64,000 nucleotides of DNA from Candidatus Mailhella excrementigallinarum (GCA_944324075.1 CALUUZ010000002.1:124001-188000), one strand, 5' to 3'. Counted from the first letter of the stretch, positions 1 through 12,144 are shown. The notes: generated by a model not told the origin, from the letters alone. A program made the numbers and translations.

Positions 1-2178
<2,178 letters not shown>

Positions 2179-2211
2179 CATCCGCACGATGCATTCAGGA
2201 GAGCAGCGCTT

Positions 2212-2244
2212 GCCTCCTTCCGGGAAGATGCTCCGGAAGGAGGC
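2212..2244 (+). terminator. hairpin downstream of lon
   Basis: A perfect 12-bp stem (GCCTCCTTCCGG pairing with CCGGAAGGAGGC) with a 9-nt loop lies 34 bases after the lon stop codon. The T-run that should follow is weak (GTTATT), so it may be an inefficient intrinsic terminator or an mRNA 3'-end stabiliser. Confidence 0.45.
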
Positions 2245-2421
2245 CGGAGTTATTCGCGTGCTGAATATGCTCCGCGAGTCGGACAGGGCAAGCGGCATCT
2301 CCGTTCTTCGCCGCAAAGCGCCCCACGCTTGCGGCAGAATTCACGCGTGAAATCTGCGGGGCAGACGCAGGGAGCCGGACGGAAACAGTTTTTAATAACC
2401 GCATGTTGTTGATGCGGAATC

Positions 2422-2449
2422 TTTTCATTTTGGAACGGCCTGATATACT
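2422..2449 (+). promoter_or_regulatory. sigma70-type promoter for the solute-binding protein gene
   Basis: TTTTCA (2422-2427), 16-bp spacer, TATACT (2444-2449). The predicted start point near 2456 leaves only about six bases before the first in-frame ATG (2462) but a 33-base leader before the ATG at 2489, which supports the latter as the true start. Confidence 0.55.
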
Positions 2450-2488
2450 GATTCGCCCATTATGAAACGGAAGGAGCAACGGAAAGGC

Positions 2489-3748
2489 ATGAAGAGGCTG
2501 ACTGTGGGGATCCTTCTCCTGATGTGCGTGTTTTTGTCAGGATTCTTTTTTCACAGGGGAAATCAGAACAGGGAGTATGATGTCAGCGGGATGCAGCCCT
2601 GCATCATTCTTAATTTTCTGGGATTCAGGTACGACTCCGACAACAGGGCGGCGCTCGAACGGTTATTGAGCCTGTATTCCGAGAGGCATCCGGACAAGTT
2701 TGTCAGCTATGAAGGGATCCCCCCGGCCGAATATGGCAGGGTTCTCAGTCAGCGTCTGAAGATGAAAAGCGCGGATGACGTGTTCATGGTGCCGCCCATT
2801 CTGGCCCGCCGCTATGCGGCGGAAGGCAGACTCGCTCCCTTGAAGGGGATTCCCGCACTGAAGGCATATCGACCGGAAGTGCTTGAACAGATGAAGCTGG
2901 AAGGGGATATCCGGTACGCGACGACCAGTCTTGGAGCTTTCGGACTGTTCTGCAATCTGGACATGCTGGAAAAAGAGGGACTGAGCGTTCCCCGGAACAT
3001 GGCGGAATTCGGCGCCATCTGCGGATATTTTCTTCGAAAGGAAGTGACGCCCGTTGCCTTTGCCGGGCGTGAACCGCTCAAGGCCCTGGTTGTCGCCGGG
3101 CTGTTCGAGCCTTCGGTTTCCGGAGACGCCGATTCCTTCTTCGTCTCGCTGGAAACGGTTCCCGGGCGTCTGGAAATAGCTCTGATGGAAAGTCTTGACA
3201 GACTGGCCGCGCTGCGCGAAAGGGGCTGGCTGCGGCCGGGCGATGTCAGGGGAGGGGATGACGGTGAGCCTCCCCTGTCCTTTACCCGGGGGGAAACTCC
3301 CTTCATGCTCGGCGGAAGCTGGCATGCGGTTCGCCTGGCTCGAAAGCCTCCCTCATTCAGATATGCGGCCTATCCTCTGCCCGCGAGCGAAGACCGCGCC
3401 GTAGTCGTGCTTGGACTGGATACTCCTCTTGCCGTCAATGCGGAAAGCGGATATCTGGAACAGGCGGTACAACTGGTGGGAATTCTGACAAGCCCCGAAA
3501 ATATCGAGATTTTCACCTCGGGGCAGGGCCTCCTCAGCCCTTTGCGCGGTGGATTTCCGGCGGACAAGGCGCTGCGCCCCCTCTGGGAGGGAGTGGAGGA
3601 AGGAAGGGCAGTGTTCCATTCGGATATCCGTCTGCGGTATCCGGTGTGGGAATGCCTTGACGCCGGAGTGGACATGGTTCTTGCCGGGGGACAGGCCCGC
3701 GAAGCGGCGGAGAGAGTCGCGCGTGAAGCGGCGGAGATGAGTATATGA
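2489..3748 (+). CDS. family 1 extracellular solute-binding protein (sensor type)
   Basis: A 419-residue periplasmic binding protein of the family 1 (sugar-type ABC substrate-binding) fold. The N-terminus has a basic start and a hydrophobic segment (about residues 5-20) with no clear lipobox, so it is a signal peptide or an anchor. The segment around residues 45-130 ([11 protein letters not shown], then [15 protein letters not shown]) is typical of the family. The start at 2489 is preferred over ATG 2462 because AAGGAG lies 12 bases upstream and because of the promoter position. No permease or ATPase gene is adjacent. Its last codons overlap the start of the downstream GGDEF/EAL gene by 4 bp, so the two are translationally coupled. 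This suggests a ligand-presenting sensor subunit, not a transporter subunit. The ligand is unknown. Confidence 0.8.
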   Translation: MKRLTVGILLLMCVFLSGFFFHRGNQNREYDVSGMQPCIILNFLGFRYDSDNRAALERLLSLYSERHPDKFVSYEGIPPAEYGRVLSQRLKMKSADDVFMVPPILARRYAAEGRLAPLKGIPALKAYRPEVLEQMKLEGDIRYATTSLGAFGLFCNLDMLEKEGLSVPRNMAEFGAICGYFLRKEVTPVAFAGREPLKALVVAGLFEPSVSGDADSFFVSLETVPGRLEIALMESLDRLAALRERGWLRPGDVRGGDDGEPPLSFTRGETPFMLGGSWHAVRLARKPPSFRYAAYPLPASEDRAVVVLGLDTPLAVNAESGYLEQAVQLVGILTSPENIEIFTSGQGLLSPLRGGFPADKALRPLWEGVEEGRAVFHSDIRLRYPVWECLDAGVDMVLAGGQAREAAERVAREAAEMSI

Positions 3749-6015
3749 GGAAACCGGGAAGACAGCGTGTCACGCTGGCTGCCGTTGTGGCGCTGCTTTT
3801 TGTCGTGCTGTGCGGGGTATCGTTCAACTTCATGAACTCCGTACAGAATTCGCTGTGGGAGAATTCCGTCAAGAACATGCTGGAAAGCACGGTACGCGGC
3901 GCAGATCAGCTTGAGCGCGGCTATCTCAAGGAGCTCGAGATGCTGCGCATGCTTGCTGAAGACCTGGGCGGCGGAGAATCATCGAATGCGGACAGAATCC
4001 GTTCAAAACTGGAGATTTTTCTTTCAAACACAGGCAACTTTTCCTCCCTTATTTTTGAAGACGGAACCGGCTATGTGGATAACGGTCTCGCCGTTGTTCT
4101 GACGCCTGAAGAGCTGAAACGGCTCAGGACTCTGCCCGGAGAAAGCGGTCTGCTGTTTCCTTACCGGAATCGCGGCACGGAGCGCAGAACTTTTACCATC
4201 TTCACGTCTGTCAGATTTTCGGACGGGCGCAGGGGATACCTGTTCAAGGGCTATAACGTCGAGACCCTGTACGCGGAATATGCTCTTTCCTTCTACAATA
4301 ATACGGGGTTTTCCTATGTGATTGCGTCGGACGGCAATATTGCCATGCGTCCGGTGCATCCCGGCAGCAACAAAACCTTTTCCAATCTGTTTGAAATCAT
4401 CGGTGAGGGGAAGAATGACCCCGCCATTATCGCATCTTTCCGCAAGTCCCTGCAGAACGGCAGGAGCGGTGTGGCTGTATTTGACGACGGAAAGGGCGAG
4501 AACGTGTTCTGTTATGTGGCCATGCCCAGAATGGGAGGATGGTATGTCGTGTCCATCGTGCCCAACGCGGAAGTCATGCGGGAAGCGAACGCCATTGTCC
4601 GGCAGGCGCTGTTCATCTGCTTTCTGGGCTTCAGCGGGCTTCTTGCGGCATTTCTTGTCTACGCCCGTATAAACGGAAGCCACCGGAAGGAGATCGATGC
4701 GCTGGCCTATACGGACAGTCTCACGGGCATCCGGAATTTCGTGAAGTTCAGGCAGGACGGCGACGCGATGCTGCGCGCGGCGGGTGCGCGGAAGTATGCC
4801 ATGCTTTCCATCGACATGCTCAATTTCAAGATATTCAATGATGTCATGGGATACACCGCGGGAGACAGCCTGCTGAAGGCGTTTCCCGAAATTCTTGACA
4901 GAGGGGCGGGAAAGGATGCGCTGACCGCGCGCATGGTGGCGGATCATTTTGTTGCTCTGGTTCCTTACCGTGACAAGATGGAACTCCGGGAATACTGCGC
5001 GTCCCTGACGCTTGCCGTTGAGGCGTTTCTGAAGTCACGCAGGCTGGATTACCATCTGGAGCTGAGGGTAGGCATCTGCTGTACGGAAGACAATGACTCG
5101 ACCACAAGTGTCAACGCGCTGCTCGACCGCGCAAATATCGCTTTGCAGAAAATCAAGCAGCAAAGCGGTGAAGCATGGAATTTCTACGAACATTCCATGC
5201 GTGACAGAATATTGAAGGATCAGAAGCTGGAAGCCCGTATGGAAAAGGCTCTGACCGACGAGGAGTTTCTGATTTTCGTTCAGCCGAAATACTGGCTTGC
5301 CTCACGCGGGCTTGCCGGAGGGGAAATCCTGGTACGGTGGAAAATCGGGGGAGAAGGAATGCTTTCACCCGGTGAGTTCATTCCCCTGTTCGAGCGGAAC
5401 CGTTTCATCGTCAGGCTTGACAGATATATGCTGGCATCGGCCTGCCGCCTGCTGCGGCAATGGCTGGATGCGGAGAAAAGGGTTCTCCCGCTGTCCGTCA
5501 ACGTGTCGCGCGTGCAGTTTTATACGTCGGATTTCGTGGATGCCTGCATCCGGATAAAGGAGGAATACGACATCCCTGACGGTCTGCTGGAGCTGGAGTT
5601 CACCGAAAACATATTTTTCGAGAATGTCGCCCGTCTGAATCTGACCGTGGACAGGCTCAAAAGGGCCGGTTTTCATTGTTCCATTGATGACTTCGGGGCC
5701 GGTTATTCCTCGCTCAACATGCTGAAGGATCTGTCTGTGGACGCGCTCAAGCTGGACGGGGGATTCTTCCGCTTCGCCAAGGACGACGAGCGGGCCAGAA
5801 CTGTTGTCCGGCACATGCTGAATCTGGCCGGGGATCTGCGGATGGTCACGGTTGCAGAAGGCGTGGAGACGCTGGAGCAGGTGGAATTTCTGGAAAGTGC
5901 GGGGTGCGACATCGTACAGGGCTATGTGTTCGGACGCCCCATGCCCGCTGCGGAGTTCGCCGAGCTGCTCGAATCCGGAGAAGACAGCCCGGATATCGTT
6001 CAGAGCGTGCTGTGA
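3745..6015 (+). CDS. membrane sensor with degenerate GGDEF and intact EAL domains (probable c-di-GMP phosphodiesterase)
   Basis: A 756-residue inner-membrane protein. TM1 spans about residues 9-30, a periplasmic Cache-like domain lies between, and TM2 spans about 287-308. The GGDEF domain (about 320-480) has the signature replaced by V-A-D-H-F near residue 397, so cyclase activity is unlikely. The EAL domain (about 500-750) reads EILVRW (Glu 527) and keeps the Asn of SVNVSR, the Glu of [14 protein letters not shown], the Lys of ALKLDG, AEGVE and the QGY motif, so c-di-GMP hydrolysis is likely. The start codon overlaps the stop of the solute-binding protein gene, implying a complex in which the binding protein docks on the periplasmic domain. 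Family knowledge: NspS-MbaA of Vibrio cholerae works this way. The signal sensed here is inferred only to be the ligand of the partner. Confidence 0.88.
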   Translation: MRKPGRQRVTLAAVVALLFVVLCGVSFNFMNSVQNSLWENSVKNMLESTVRGADQLERGYLKELEMLRMLAEDLGGGESSNADRIRSKLEIFLSNTGNFSSLIFEDGTGYVDNGLAVVLTPEELKRLRTLPGESGLLFPYRNRGTERRTFTIFTSVRFSDGRRGYLFKGYNVETLYAEYALSFYNNTGFSYVIASDGNIAMRPVHPGSNKTFSNLFEIIGEGKNDPAIIASFRKSLQNGRSGVAVFDDGKGENVFCYVAMPRMGGWYVVSIVPNAEVMREANAIVRQALFICFLGFSGLLAAFLVYARINGSHRKEIDALAYTDSLTGIRNFVKFRQDGDAMLRAAGARKYAMLSIDMLNFKIFNDVMGYTAGDSLLKAFPEILDRGAGKDALTARMVADHFVALVPYRDKMELREYCASLTLAVEAFLKSRRLDYHLELRVGICCTEDNDSTTSVNALLDRANIALQKIKQQSGEAWNFYEHSMRDRILKDQKLEARMEKALTDEEFLIFVQPKYWLASRGLAGGEILVRWKIGGEGMLSPGEFIPLFERNRFIVRLDRYMLASACRLLRQWLDAEKRVLPLSVNVSRVQFYTSDFVDACIRIKEEYDIPDGLLELEFTENIFFENVARLNLTVDRLKRAGFHCSIDDFGAGYSSLNMLKDLSVDALKLDGGFFRFAKDDERARTVVRHMLNLAGDLRMVTVAEGVETLEQVEFLESAGCDIVQGYVFGRPMPAAEFAELLESGEDSPDIVQSVL

Positions 6016-6076
6016 ATGAAAGCATTCAGCCGCGCACGGCCCTCGGGCATGGAAAGCGTATGACGCGCGGCGTCCC

Positions 6077-6754
6077 TCAGCCTCGCGTGATTTCCCATAT
6101 GCTTACGGGAACCGGCACGTCCTGTCTGTACAGCGGCCATGTGGGGGTGGTGCGGAGCCTGCGGCAGACAAGACCGTGCCGGGGCAGGACTTCGGGCAGG
6201 CAGGCGAACACCGCGCGTCCCGGTTCCGCAATCCAGGCACGCCCTCCGGCGGTCAGCGCATATGCCAGGAATGCGGCGATAGGTTCGGCGAAACGCCGTT
6301 CATAGACAATGTCACCGGCCCAGATCACGTCCATGCCCCCCGCGGGGAGTTCGGGTTCCCGCCAGTCCATGCGGCGCCAGTCCACGCCTTCCACTGCATT
6401 GAGTTCCGCATTGATGCGGGCGTAGCGCAGAGCTTCGGCGTCGTAGTCCATGCCGATGACTTCAGCCCCAAGCCAGCGTCCGGCCAGTGCGGTGAATCCC
6501 AGCCCGCAGCCCATGTCAAGACAGCGTTTTCCGGCGATGTCCGTCCTGTGCTCGGCAAGCCATGCGGCCAGAGCCAGAGAGGATGGCCACAGTTCCGCCC
6601 AGTAGGGCAGGCGTTCATCCTCCTGCCAGCCTTTCCACAGCGGGCCGGATTCGTCATCCATGTGTTCCCAGAGGGCTTCCAGGCTGGCCCTGCGCAGAAT
6701 CCATTCCCGTCCGCAGGCGGTGAAACGCAGTTCGTCTGGGCATGTGTCGATCAT
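6077..6754 (-). CDS. class I SAM-dependent methyltransferase
   Basis: About 225 residues. The SAM-binding motif I reads CLDMGCGLGFTAL, followed by GMDYDAEALRYA (acidic residue binding the ribose) and a later AGDIVYE segment. The overall pattern (YWAELWPSS before motif I, two lobes of similar hydrophobic strands) is that of the nicotinamide-N-methyltransferase/lysine-methyltransferase-like group, often annotated as protein or ETF-beta lysine methyltransferase; the substrate cannot be read from sequence. The start is uncertain: an in-frame ATG at 6802 would lie inside the family A repeat (6768-6931), so the ATG at 6754, giving MIDTCPDEL, is chosen; neither has a strong ribosome-binding site. 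It ends convergently, 61 bp from the EAL gene, and could be the last gene of the cpoB-dprA-xerC unit. Confidence 0.75.
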   Translation of the reverse strand: MIDTCPDELRFTACGREWILRRASLEALWEHMDDESGPLWKGWQEDERLPYWAELWPSSLALAAWLAEHRTDIAGKRCLDMGCGLGFTALAGRWLGAEVIGMDYDAEALRYARINAELNAVEGVDWRRMDWREPELPAGGMDVIWAGDIVYERRFAEPIAAFLAYALTAGGRAWIAEPGRAVFACLPEVLPRHGLVCRRLRTTPTWPLYRQDVPVPVSIWEITRG

Positions 6755-6767
6755 GACGGTTTCTTTT

Positions 6768-6931
6768 GGAGCGTTTTGCGTTTGAAAATATCTGTCAGTC
6801 ATATCCTGATGTTCCGATCCGAAGGTTTCACGCCTGAAGCCGGAGCCTCGCGCCGCAAGTGAATGGCGGCGACACCGGAGAAGGGGGCGTCGCGGTGAAG
6901 TCCCGCCCTGCCCGAATCCGCGGAGCATTTC
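6768..6931 (-). repeat. family A intergenic repeat, copy A1
   Basis: Matches the other family A copies over its length: a GAGCGTTTTGCG terminus, GAAAATATCTG, the CCGCAAGTGAATGGCGG core hairpin, and a TTGAAATGCTCC end seen on the opposite strand. It fills the gap between xerC and the methyltransferase; the xerC stop codon (TGA at 6930-6932) falls in the TTGAAATGCTCC end. Confidence 0.8.
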
Positions 6932-7997
6932 AATCCTGCCGCTTCACCGGAACGGAGCGCCCCTTGCGCGAAGCTCCCTCATGCGCTTCCGCGTTTCCGG
7001 GGGAATCCTGTTCCGGCTGTGCGGCCGCGTGTTCCGCAAAGGGGTGCGCCGCATCGTACACGCGGGTCAGCGCGTCGAGGTTGAGATGGGTATATCGCTG
7101 GGTGGTGGAAATGCGGCTGTGCCCGAGAAGCTGCTGCACGCTGCGCAGATCCGCTCCGCCTTCCAGCAGATGGGTAGCGTAGGAATGGCGCAGCTCGTGT
7201 GGAGAAACATGCTGGGCTATGCCTGCCAGAACCGCGCTTTCCTCCACAATGCGCGCGGCCTGCCGCCGGTTCAGGCGTGCGCCGCGCCGTCCCACGAACA
7301 GGGCATTTTCACCGCGCGGGGCAAGAAGATGGCGCGCTTCAAGCCAGCGCGCGAGCGCCGCGCGGCAGGTATCGCTGAGCGGGGCCAGCCGCTGTTTGCT
7401 TCCCTTGCCCATGACCCGGATGCTCACGTCAGGATGATCGAGGGGAGGACAGTCCGCCGTGTCGAGTCCAAGCGCCTCGGAAATGCGCAGACCCGATCCG
7501 TAGAGCAGTTCCAGCAGCGCACTGTCCCGCAGGTGCAGCGCGGTTTCCACGCTGTCCGGCATGTTGTCGGAATGCGCGGGAGGCGTGCCGGAAAGCAGGG
7601 AAAACATCTGATCCACATTGAGCATGACCGGGTGGCGGTGTTCCTGCCGGGGATTGCGCACGCCCGCGCAGGGATCGACGGAAATCTGCCGTCCGCGCCG
7701 CAGGTAACGAAACAGGGAACGCAGGGCGGACAGTTTGCGGGCAGTGGAACTGCGGGCTGTTCCCGCCCGGAACAGCGAAGCCGAAAAGGCCTGCACATGG
7801 CGTTTGGCCACGGATTCCGGCTGGTTCAGTGTCGCTCCCTCTCCGTTCAGGAATCGTTCAAATTCCATGAGATCGGTGCCGTATGCGCGCACTGTGGCCG
7901 GGGATGCCCCTTTCTGAAATTCCAGCCATGCCAGAAAGGCAGTGGCGCACGCGGGCAGATCGGGAGGAGGCAGTACGGGAGCGGGTTTACGAGGCAT
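6930..7997 (-). CDS. xerC: tyrosine recombinase XerC
   Basis: Site-specific recombinase that resolves chromosome dimers at dif with XerD. 355 residues with a SAM-like N-terminal core-binding domain (about 15-105) and a catalytic domain. The catalytic residues are visible: Arg in GSGLRISEAL, Lys in GKGSKQR, His-X-X-Arg in HELRHSYATH, His in LLGHSRIS and the nucleophile Tyr in TQRYTH. The tail after the Tyr is about 40 residues longer than usual and of low complexity. It overlaps dprA by 11 bp, the usual chromosomal context for a housekeeping XerC and not a phage integrase. The stop codon is formed at the edge of repeat A1. Confidence 0.93.
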   Translation of the reverse strand: MPRKPAPVLPPPDLPACATAFLAWLEFQKGASPATVRAYGTDLMEFERFLNGEGATLNQPESVAKRHVQAFSASLFRAGTARSSTARKLSALRSLFRYLRRGRQISVDPCAGVRNPRQEHRHPVMLNVDQMFSLLSGTPPAHSDNMPDSVETALHLRDSALLELLYGSGLRISEALGLDTADCPPLDHPDVSIRVMGKGSKQRLAPLSDTCRAALARWLEARHLLAPRGENALFVGRRGARLNRRQAARIVEESAVLAGIAQHVSPHELRHSYATHLLEGGADLRSVQQLLGHSRISTTQRYTHLNLDALTRVYDAAHPFAEHAAAQPEQDSPGNAEAHEGASRKGRSVPVKRQD

Positions 7998-9315
7998 GAC
8001 GGCTCACCTCATACATATTGCCCGGCAGACGATGTATCGCGCCGCGCACTTCCAGCATGATCAGCAGGGCGCTCAGTGAGCCGGCATCCCGGGGGACATC
8101 CGGGAGAGAGGCGCTTTCCGGCTCCGACAGAAGTTCCAGCATTTCGTCCGCGCCGAGGCTTCCGTGTTTCCGGAGCAGCGCAAGAATTATTCCTTCGGGC
8201 GATGCGGGGGCAATGTCATCCGATGCTGAAACTTCCTCCCGTGCGGGTATGCCGGATACGGGATCGCCGGGGCCGGGGATGGGCCGCGCCTGGCCGCGCG
8301 GGTGAAGCGGAAGATCGGGCCGCCGCGTCGTCCGGGCAGGCGCCGGGGACGCGGAAGGCGCGAGGCGCGGCGGTTCCTGGAGCTGGGGCAGAAGATCCCG
8401 CAGGATTTCTCCGGCTCCGCGTGCGGCTCTGGCTCCCTGTTCGATCAGATATTCGCAACCTTCGCTCGGCGGCATGCCCGATGGCGTGGAACGCGCCTCG
8501 TCGGGAAGCAGAGCAAAAACGGAACGGTTCTGCTCCAGCGCGATCCGGGCAGTGACCATGCTGCCGCTTTTGAGCGCGGCTTCTCCCACCACGACGCCGA
8601 GGGAAAGGCCGCTGATAATCCGGTTGCGGATGGGGAAGTGCGGCCCCTGCGGCAGGGAGCCGGGAGGAAACTCGCTGAGTATAAGCCCCCCGTCGCAGAG
8701 TTCGTGGTACAGATCCGCGCATTGGCGGGGATAGATGACATCCACGCCCGAACCGAGTACGGCGATGGAGGAACCGTTTTCCCGCAGGGCCGCTTCGTGC
8801 GCGGCGCGGTCGATTCCTCTGGCCATGCCGGAAACCACGGCGATGCCGCACGCGGAGAGTTCACGGGCAACAGCGGCGCTCTGTTCCCGTCCGCTCCGCG
8901 TACAGCCGCGCGATCCGACCACGGCCATGCAGGGGCGGAGCAGCAGACCTGGATCTCCCCGCGTGTAAAGCAGGGCAGGAGCATCGGGGAGTTCGCGCAG
9001 CAGAGCAGGATAGCGGGGATCGGTCCAGAGCAGGATATCACCTTCGAGATCCCGGGCGTCTTCCCATTCGGGACGGGCTTCTCTGCGCCATTCCCCGCCG
9101 GACAGGGAAGCTCCCTTCCGGGGATCAAGGCCCGCCTCGCGCCAGCGCGGCACGGCATACACCGCGGCATAGGCCGATCCGAAATGCCGGAGCAGGCGGC
9201 ATACGCTGCGCGCGCCCAGCCCTCTGGTACGGCGCAGAGCGAGCGTGGCCCAGTACTCCGCCCGCTGCTCCCCGTCCAGCTTGTCCAGCGCGCCGCAGTT
9301 GGCCTCTCTCGTCAT
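7987..9315 (-). CDS. dprA: DNA-processing protein DprA (Smf)
   Basis: Single-stranded DNA-binding, RecA-loading protein of natural transformation, present also in many bacteria not known to be competent. 442 residues: an N-terminal helical segment (RRTRGLGARSVCRLL), the Rossmann core with MAVVGSRGCTRSG, VVSGMARGIDRAAHE, AVLGSGVDVIYP and GLSLGVVVGEAALKSGS, a variable Pro/Ala-rich stretch of about 80 residues, and a C-terminal winged-helix region (EGIILALLRKHGSLG). It starts 10 bp after the cpoB-like gene and overlaps xerC, so the three are probably co-transcribed. Confidence 0.95.
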   Translation of the reverse strand: MTREANCGALDKLDGEQRAEYWATLALRRTRGLGARSVCRLLRHFGSAYAAVYAVPRWREAGLDPRKGASLSGGEWRREARPEWEDARDLEGDILLWTDPRYPALLRELPDAPALLYTRGDPGLLLRPCMAVVGSRGCTRSGREQSAAVARELSACGIAVVSGMARGIDRAAHEAALRENGSSIAVLGSGVDVIYPRQCADLYHELCDGGLILSEFPPGSLPQGPHFPIRNRIISGLSLGVVVGEAALKSGSMVTARIALEQNRSVFALLPDEARSTPSGMPPSEGCEYLIEQGARAARGAGEILRDLLPQLQEPPRLAPSASPAPARTTRRPDLPLHPRGQARPIPGPGDPVSGIPAREEVSASDDIAPASPEGIILALLRKHGSLGADEMLELLSEPESASLPDVPRDAGSLSALLIMLEVRGAIHRLPGNMYEVSRHAS

Positions 9316-9325
9316 GACGCGAAGC

Positions 9326-10201
9326 TCAGAACAGGCCCATCTGTTTCGCCCGGGCGACGGCTTCGGACTTCGGCCAGTCTTCCTTCAGGACCGTCAGATG
9401 CAGTTCGGCGTTCTGTCTGTCCCCGAGTCTGGAGTAGGCCAGAGCCGTCTTGAGCAGAGAGTCCGGCGTCTTGGCATGACGGGGAAAGCGGGCCTGCACG
9501 TCCTTGAATGCGAAGATGGCATCGCTGAACATGCCGCGTGAATAGAATGTTTCTCCCATCCAGTACAGGGCGTTGGGCGTGAGGCGGCTGTTCGGGTAGG
9601 CTTCGAGAAAGGCCCGGAAGGCTGCTTCCGCCTGGGCGAAGCGGCCGGTGCGGTACAGCCCCAGCGCCATGTCATAGGCGTTCTGTTCGGTTTTGACGGG
9701 CGCGGCAGAGGGCCTGGCGCTGGGAACAGGAGTGGCCGGGGTGCTTTCGCTTACAGGGGGAAGAGGGGAGGCAGGGGAGATGGGGACTCCGTTTTCAGCC
9801 GCGGGGGCGGGAGAGTAGGGAGAAGGCAGGGCACCGGGTTTGCCCGTTCCGGCCGGCGGCACATCCGGTGAGGAAGCCGGGACGGCAGGGGCTGAGGGGG
9901 TCGGAGCGGGGGCCGCCGCTTTGGAGGCAGGCGCACTTTTGGGCCTGGCAGGCGCGGACTTCGCGGGGGGCCGGGGGGTGACCGGTTTGCCGGGAGCAAG
10001 CCTGTTTTCCAGAAATTCCACACGCCGCCGGAGATCCTGAAGCTCTTCTTCCATAGCGGAATCGGGCACGGGCCGGGGCTGCGTCTCTTCAGCCGGGATT
10101 TCGCCGCTCCCGGATGAAAGGGAACAGCCTCCCGCCGGAAGCAGCAGGATGAACAGGACGGGAAAAAGGGAGGGCACAGTGCGGAAAGGGGGGTGGAACA
10201 T
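9326..10201 (-). CDS. cpoB: CpoB/YbgF-like TPR lipoprotein
   Basis: Periplasmic protein of the Tol-Pal envelope constriction machinery by family resemblance. 291 residues: a signal peptide ending in the lipobox LPAGGC (Cys26), so it is predicted to be a lipoprotein, unlike soluble E. coli CpoB; a short coiled coil (EEELQDLRRRVEFLENRL, about 50-67) resembling the trimerisation helix; a Pro/Ala/Ser-rich linker of about 100 residues; and a C-terminal TPR array from about residue 170 (YRTGRFAQAEAAFRAF, YSRGMFSDAIFAFKDV, YSRLGDRQNAELHLTV). AGGAG lies 8 bases upstream of the ATG. No tol or pal gene is in the window, so the cpoB name rests on architecture alone. Confidence 0.75.
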   Translation of the reverse strand: MFHPPFRTVPSLFPVLFILLLPAGGCSLSSGSGEIPAEETQPRPVPDSAMEEELQDLRRRVEFLENRLAPGKPVTPRPPAKSAPARPKSAPASKAAAPAPTPSAPAVPASSPDVPPAGTGKPGALPSPYSPAPAAENGVPISPASPLPPVSESTPATPVPSARPSAAPVKTEQNAYDMALGLYRTGRFAQAEAAFRAFLEAYPNSRLTPNALYWMGETFYSRGMFSDAIFAFKDVQARFPRHAKTPDSLLKTALAYSRLGDRQNAELHLTVLKEDWPKSEAVARAKQMGLF

Positions 10202-10343
10202 AAAAAAAGGCTCCTCGGTTGGCGGCTTTGCAAAATCTAGACGAGAGCGTGATCAATGGCAAGTCTTCCTCCGCGCGGCGCGCGATCGGAACATGCCTCT
10301 GCTTCTCCGGCCGGGAACGGCTGCCGGGCGGCCGGGAAAAGGC

Positions 10344-10372
10344 TTGTGCCCGCCGGACTGCTCTGCTATAAG
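10344..10372 (+). promoter_or_regulatory. sigma70-type promoter for rpsA
   Basis: TTGTGC (10344-10349), 17-bp spacer, TATAAG (10367-10372), about 57 bases upstream of the rpsA start codon. The -10 matches consensus at five of six positions. Confidence 0.6.
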
Positions 10373-10428
10373 TACTGACCCGCCTTGCAAAAGACGGAAA
10401 TTTTGTGATGAGGTCTGGAGGATCCTGT

Positions 10429-12144
10429 ATGGCAACTGCCAAAGAAACCATGGAAAACCAAGTCGACGCGGAACTGGACTTCGCGAGCATGCTGGACAAC
10501 TACGTTTCTTCCGACATGGGGGACCTTGAAGAAGGCTCCATTGTCGAAGGCGTGATTGTGCGCGTGGATGACGACAACGTCCTGGTGGACGTGAACTTCA
10601 AGTCCGAAGGCCAGATTCCGGCCGCAGAATTTCGCGACGCTCAGGGCAACATCGCGGTCAGCGTGGGCGACCATGTGAACGTGTATGTGGCCCGCAAGAA
10701 CGAAATGGACGGGACGATCACCCTTTCGTTCGAAAAGGCCAAGCGCATGCAGATCTTCGATCAGCTCGAGGAAATGCTGGAAAAGAACGGCGTGATCAAG
10801 GGAACGATCACCCGCCGCATCAAGGGCGGTTACACCGTCGACCTCGGCGGAGTGGAGGCCTTCCTGCCCGGTTCCCATGTGGATCTGCGTCCCGTGCCGG
10901 ACATGGACGCCCTGGTAAATCAGGAGTACGAGTTCCGTGTCCTCAAGATCAATCGCCGCCGCAGCAACGTGATCGTGTCCCGCCGCGTGCTGCTTGAAGA
11001 AGAACGCGACACCAAGCGCGCCGCCCTCCTCCAGACCCTTGCCGAAGACCAGATTGTCAAGGGCAAGGTCAAGAACATCACTGAATACGGCGTGTTTGTT
11101 GATCTCGGCGGTCTTGACGGTCTGCTGCACATCACCGACATGTCCTGGAAGCGTATCCGTCATCCGCGCGAAATGGTGCAGATGGGGCAGGAGCTTGAAC
11201 TCAAGGTGCTGTCCTTTGACAAGGAAAACCAGAAGGTTTCCCTGGGGCTCAAGCAGCTGGTGCCCGACCCCTGGCAGGATATTACCGCCCGCTTCCCCGA
11301 AGGTTCCCACCATACCGGCAAGGTGACCAATCTGGTGGATTACGGCGTGTTCGTGGAACTTGAGCCCGGTGTGGAAGGCCTGGTTCACATTTCCGAAATG
11401 TCCTGGACGCGCAAGCTGCGTCATCCTTCCCAGATGGTGCATCAGGGCGATGAAGTGGAAGTGGTCATTCTGGGGGTGGACAGCGAGAAGAAGCGCATCT
11501 CCCTCGGCATGAAGCAGGTCAAGCCCAATCCCTGGGAGCTGGTGGGCGAACGCTTCCCCGAAGGTACCGTCATTGAAGGCACGATTAAGAACATCACCGA
11601 ATTCGGCATGTTCATCGGCATTGAAGACGGCATTGACGGCCTCATTCATGTGTCCGACATTTCCTGGACCAAGAAGCTGCGTCATCCCGGCGAACTGTAC
11701 AAGGTCGGTGACGTTGTTCAGGCCAAGGTGCTGACCGTGGATCAGGAGAATGAAAAGTTCACCCTGGGCATGAAGCAGTTGGCCGAAGATCCGTGGAGTT
11801 CCGTGCCCAGCCGTTATCCCGTGGGCAACATTGTGACCGGCACAGTGACCAATGTGACTGATTTCGGCCTGTTCGTCGAAGTGGAAGAAGGCATTGAAGG
11901 CCTGATCCACGTCACCGAACTGGGCAAGAAGGTCAAGTCTCCCGCTGAACTGTACAAGGAAGGCGACAGCGTGCAGGCCAAGATCATCCATGTCAGCGCC
12001 GACGAACGCCGTCTCGGCCTTTCCGTCAAGCAGCTCAAGGATGATGATGAGCGCCGCAAGCCCAAGGATTACCAGTCCGGCAACAACGAAGTGGTGACCA
12101 CGCTGGGCGATCTGCTCAAGCAGAAGATGGATGAAGCCAACTAG
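10429..12144 (+). CDS. rpsA: 30S ribosomal protein S1
   Basis: mRNA-binding ribosomal protein needed for translation initiation on most messages. 571 residues with six consecutive S1/OB repeats; the last four are the most alike and begin with motifs such as GKVKNITEYGVFVDLGG, GKVTNLVDYGVFVEL, GTIKNITEFGMFIGI and GTVTNVTDFGLFVEV. An upstream in-frame GTG (10405) exists, but ATG 10429 has TGGAGGA six bases ahead and gives the expected N-terminus. The stop codon TAG (12142-12144) shares its last two bases with the terminus of repeat A2, so the natural 3' untranslated region begins with that repeat. Confidence 0.98.
   Translation: MATAKETMENQVDAELDFASMLDNYVSSDMGDLEEGSIVEGVIVRVDDDNVLVDVNFKSEGQIPAAEFRDAQGNIAVSVGDHVNVYVARKNEMDGTITLSFEKAKRMQIFDQLEEMLEKNGVIKGTITRRIKGGYTVDLGGVEAFLPGSHVDLRPVPDMDALVNQEYEFRVLKINRRRSNVIVSRRVLLEEERDTKRAALLQTLAEDQIVKGKVKNITEYGVFVDLGGLDGLLHITDMSWKRIRHPREMVQMGQELELKVLSFDKENQKVSLGLKQLVPDPWQDITARFPEGSHHTGKVTNLVDYGVFVELEPGVEGLVHISEMSWTRKLRHPSQMVHQGDEVEVVILGVDSEKKRISLGMKQVKPNPWELVGERFPEGTVIEGTIKNITEFGMFIGIEDGIDGLIHVSDISWTKKLRHPGELYKVGDVVQAKVLTVDQENEKFTLGMKQLAEDPWSSVPSRYPVGNIVTGTVTNVTDFGLFVEVEEGIEGLIHVTELGKKVKSPAELYKEGDSVQAKIIHVSADERRLGLSVKQLKDDDERRKPKDYQSGNNEVVTTLGDLLKQKMDEAN

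Noticed and set aside
6930..7997. Phage or genomic-island integrase
   Set aside because: The tyrosine recombinase overlaps dprA and has XerC-like length and motifs; no phage genes or attachment-site repeats are nearby.
10366..11991. A 541-codon open frame on the strand opposite rpsA
   Set aside because: It is a codon-bias shadow of rpsA: rich in His and Gln, no ribosome-binding site and no domain, while the opposite strand encodes an unmistakable six-repeat S1.
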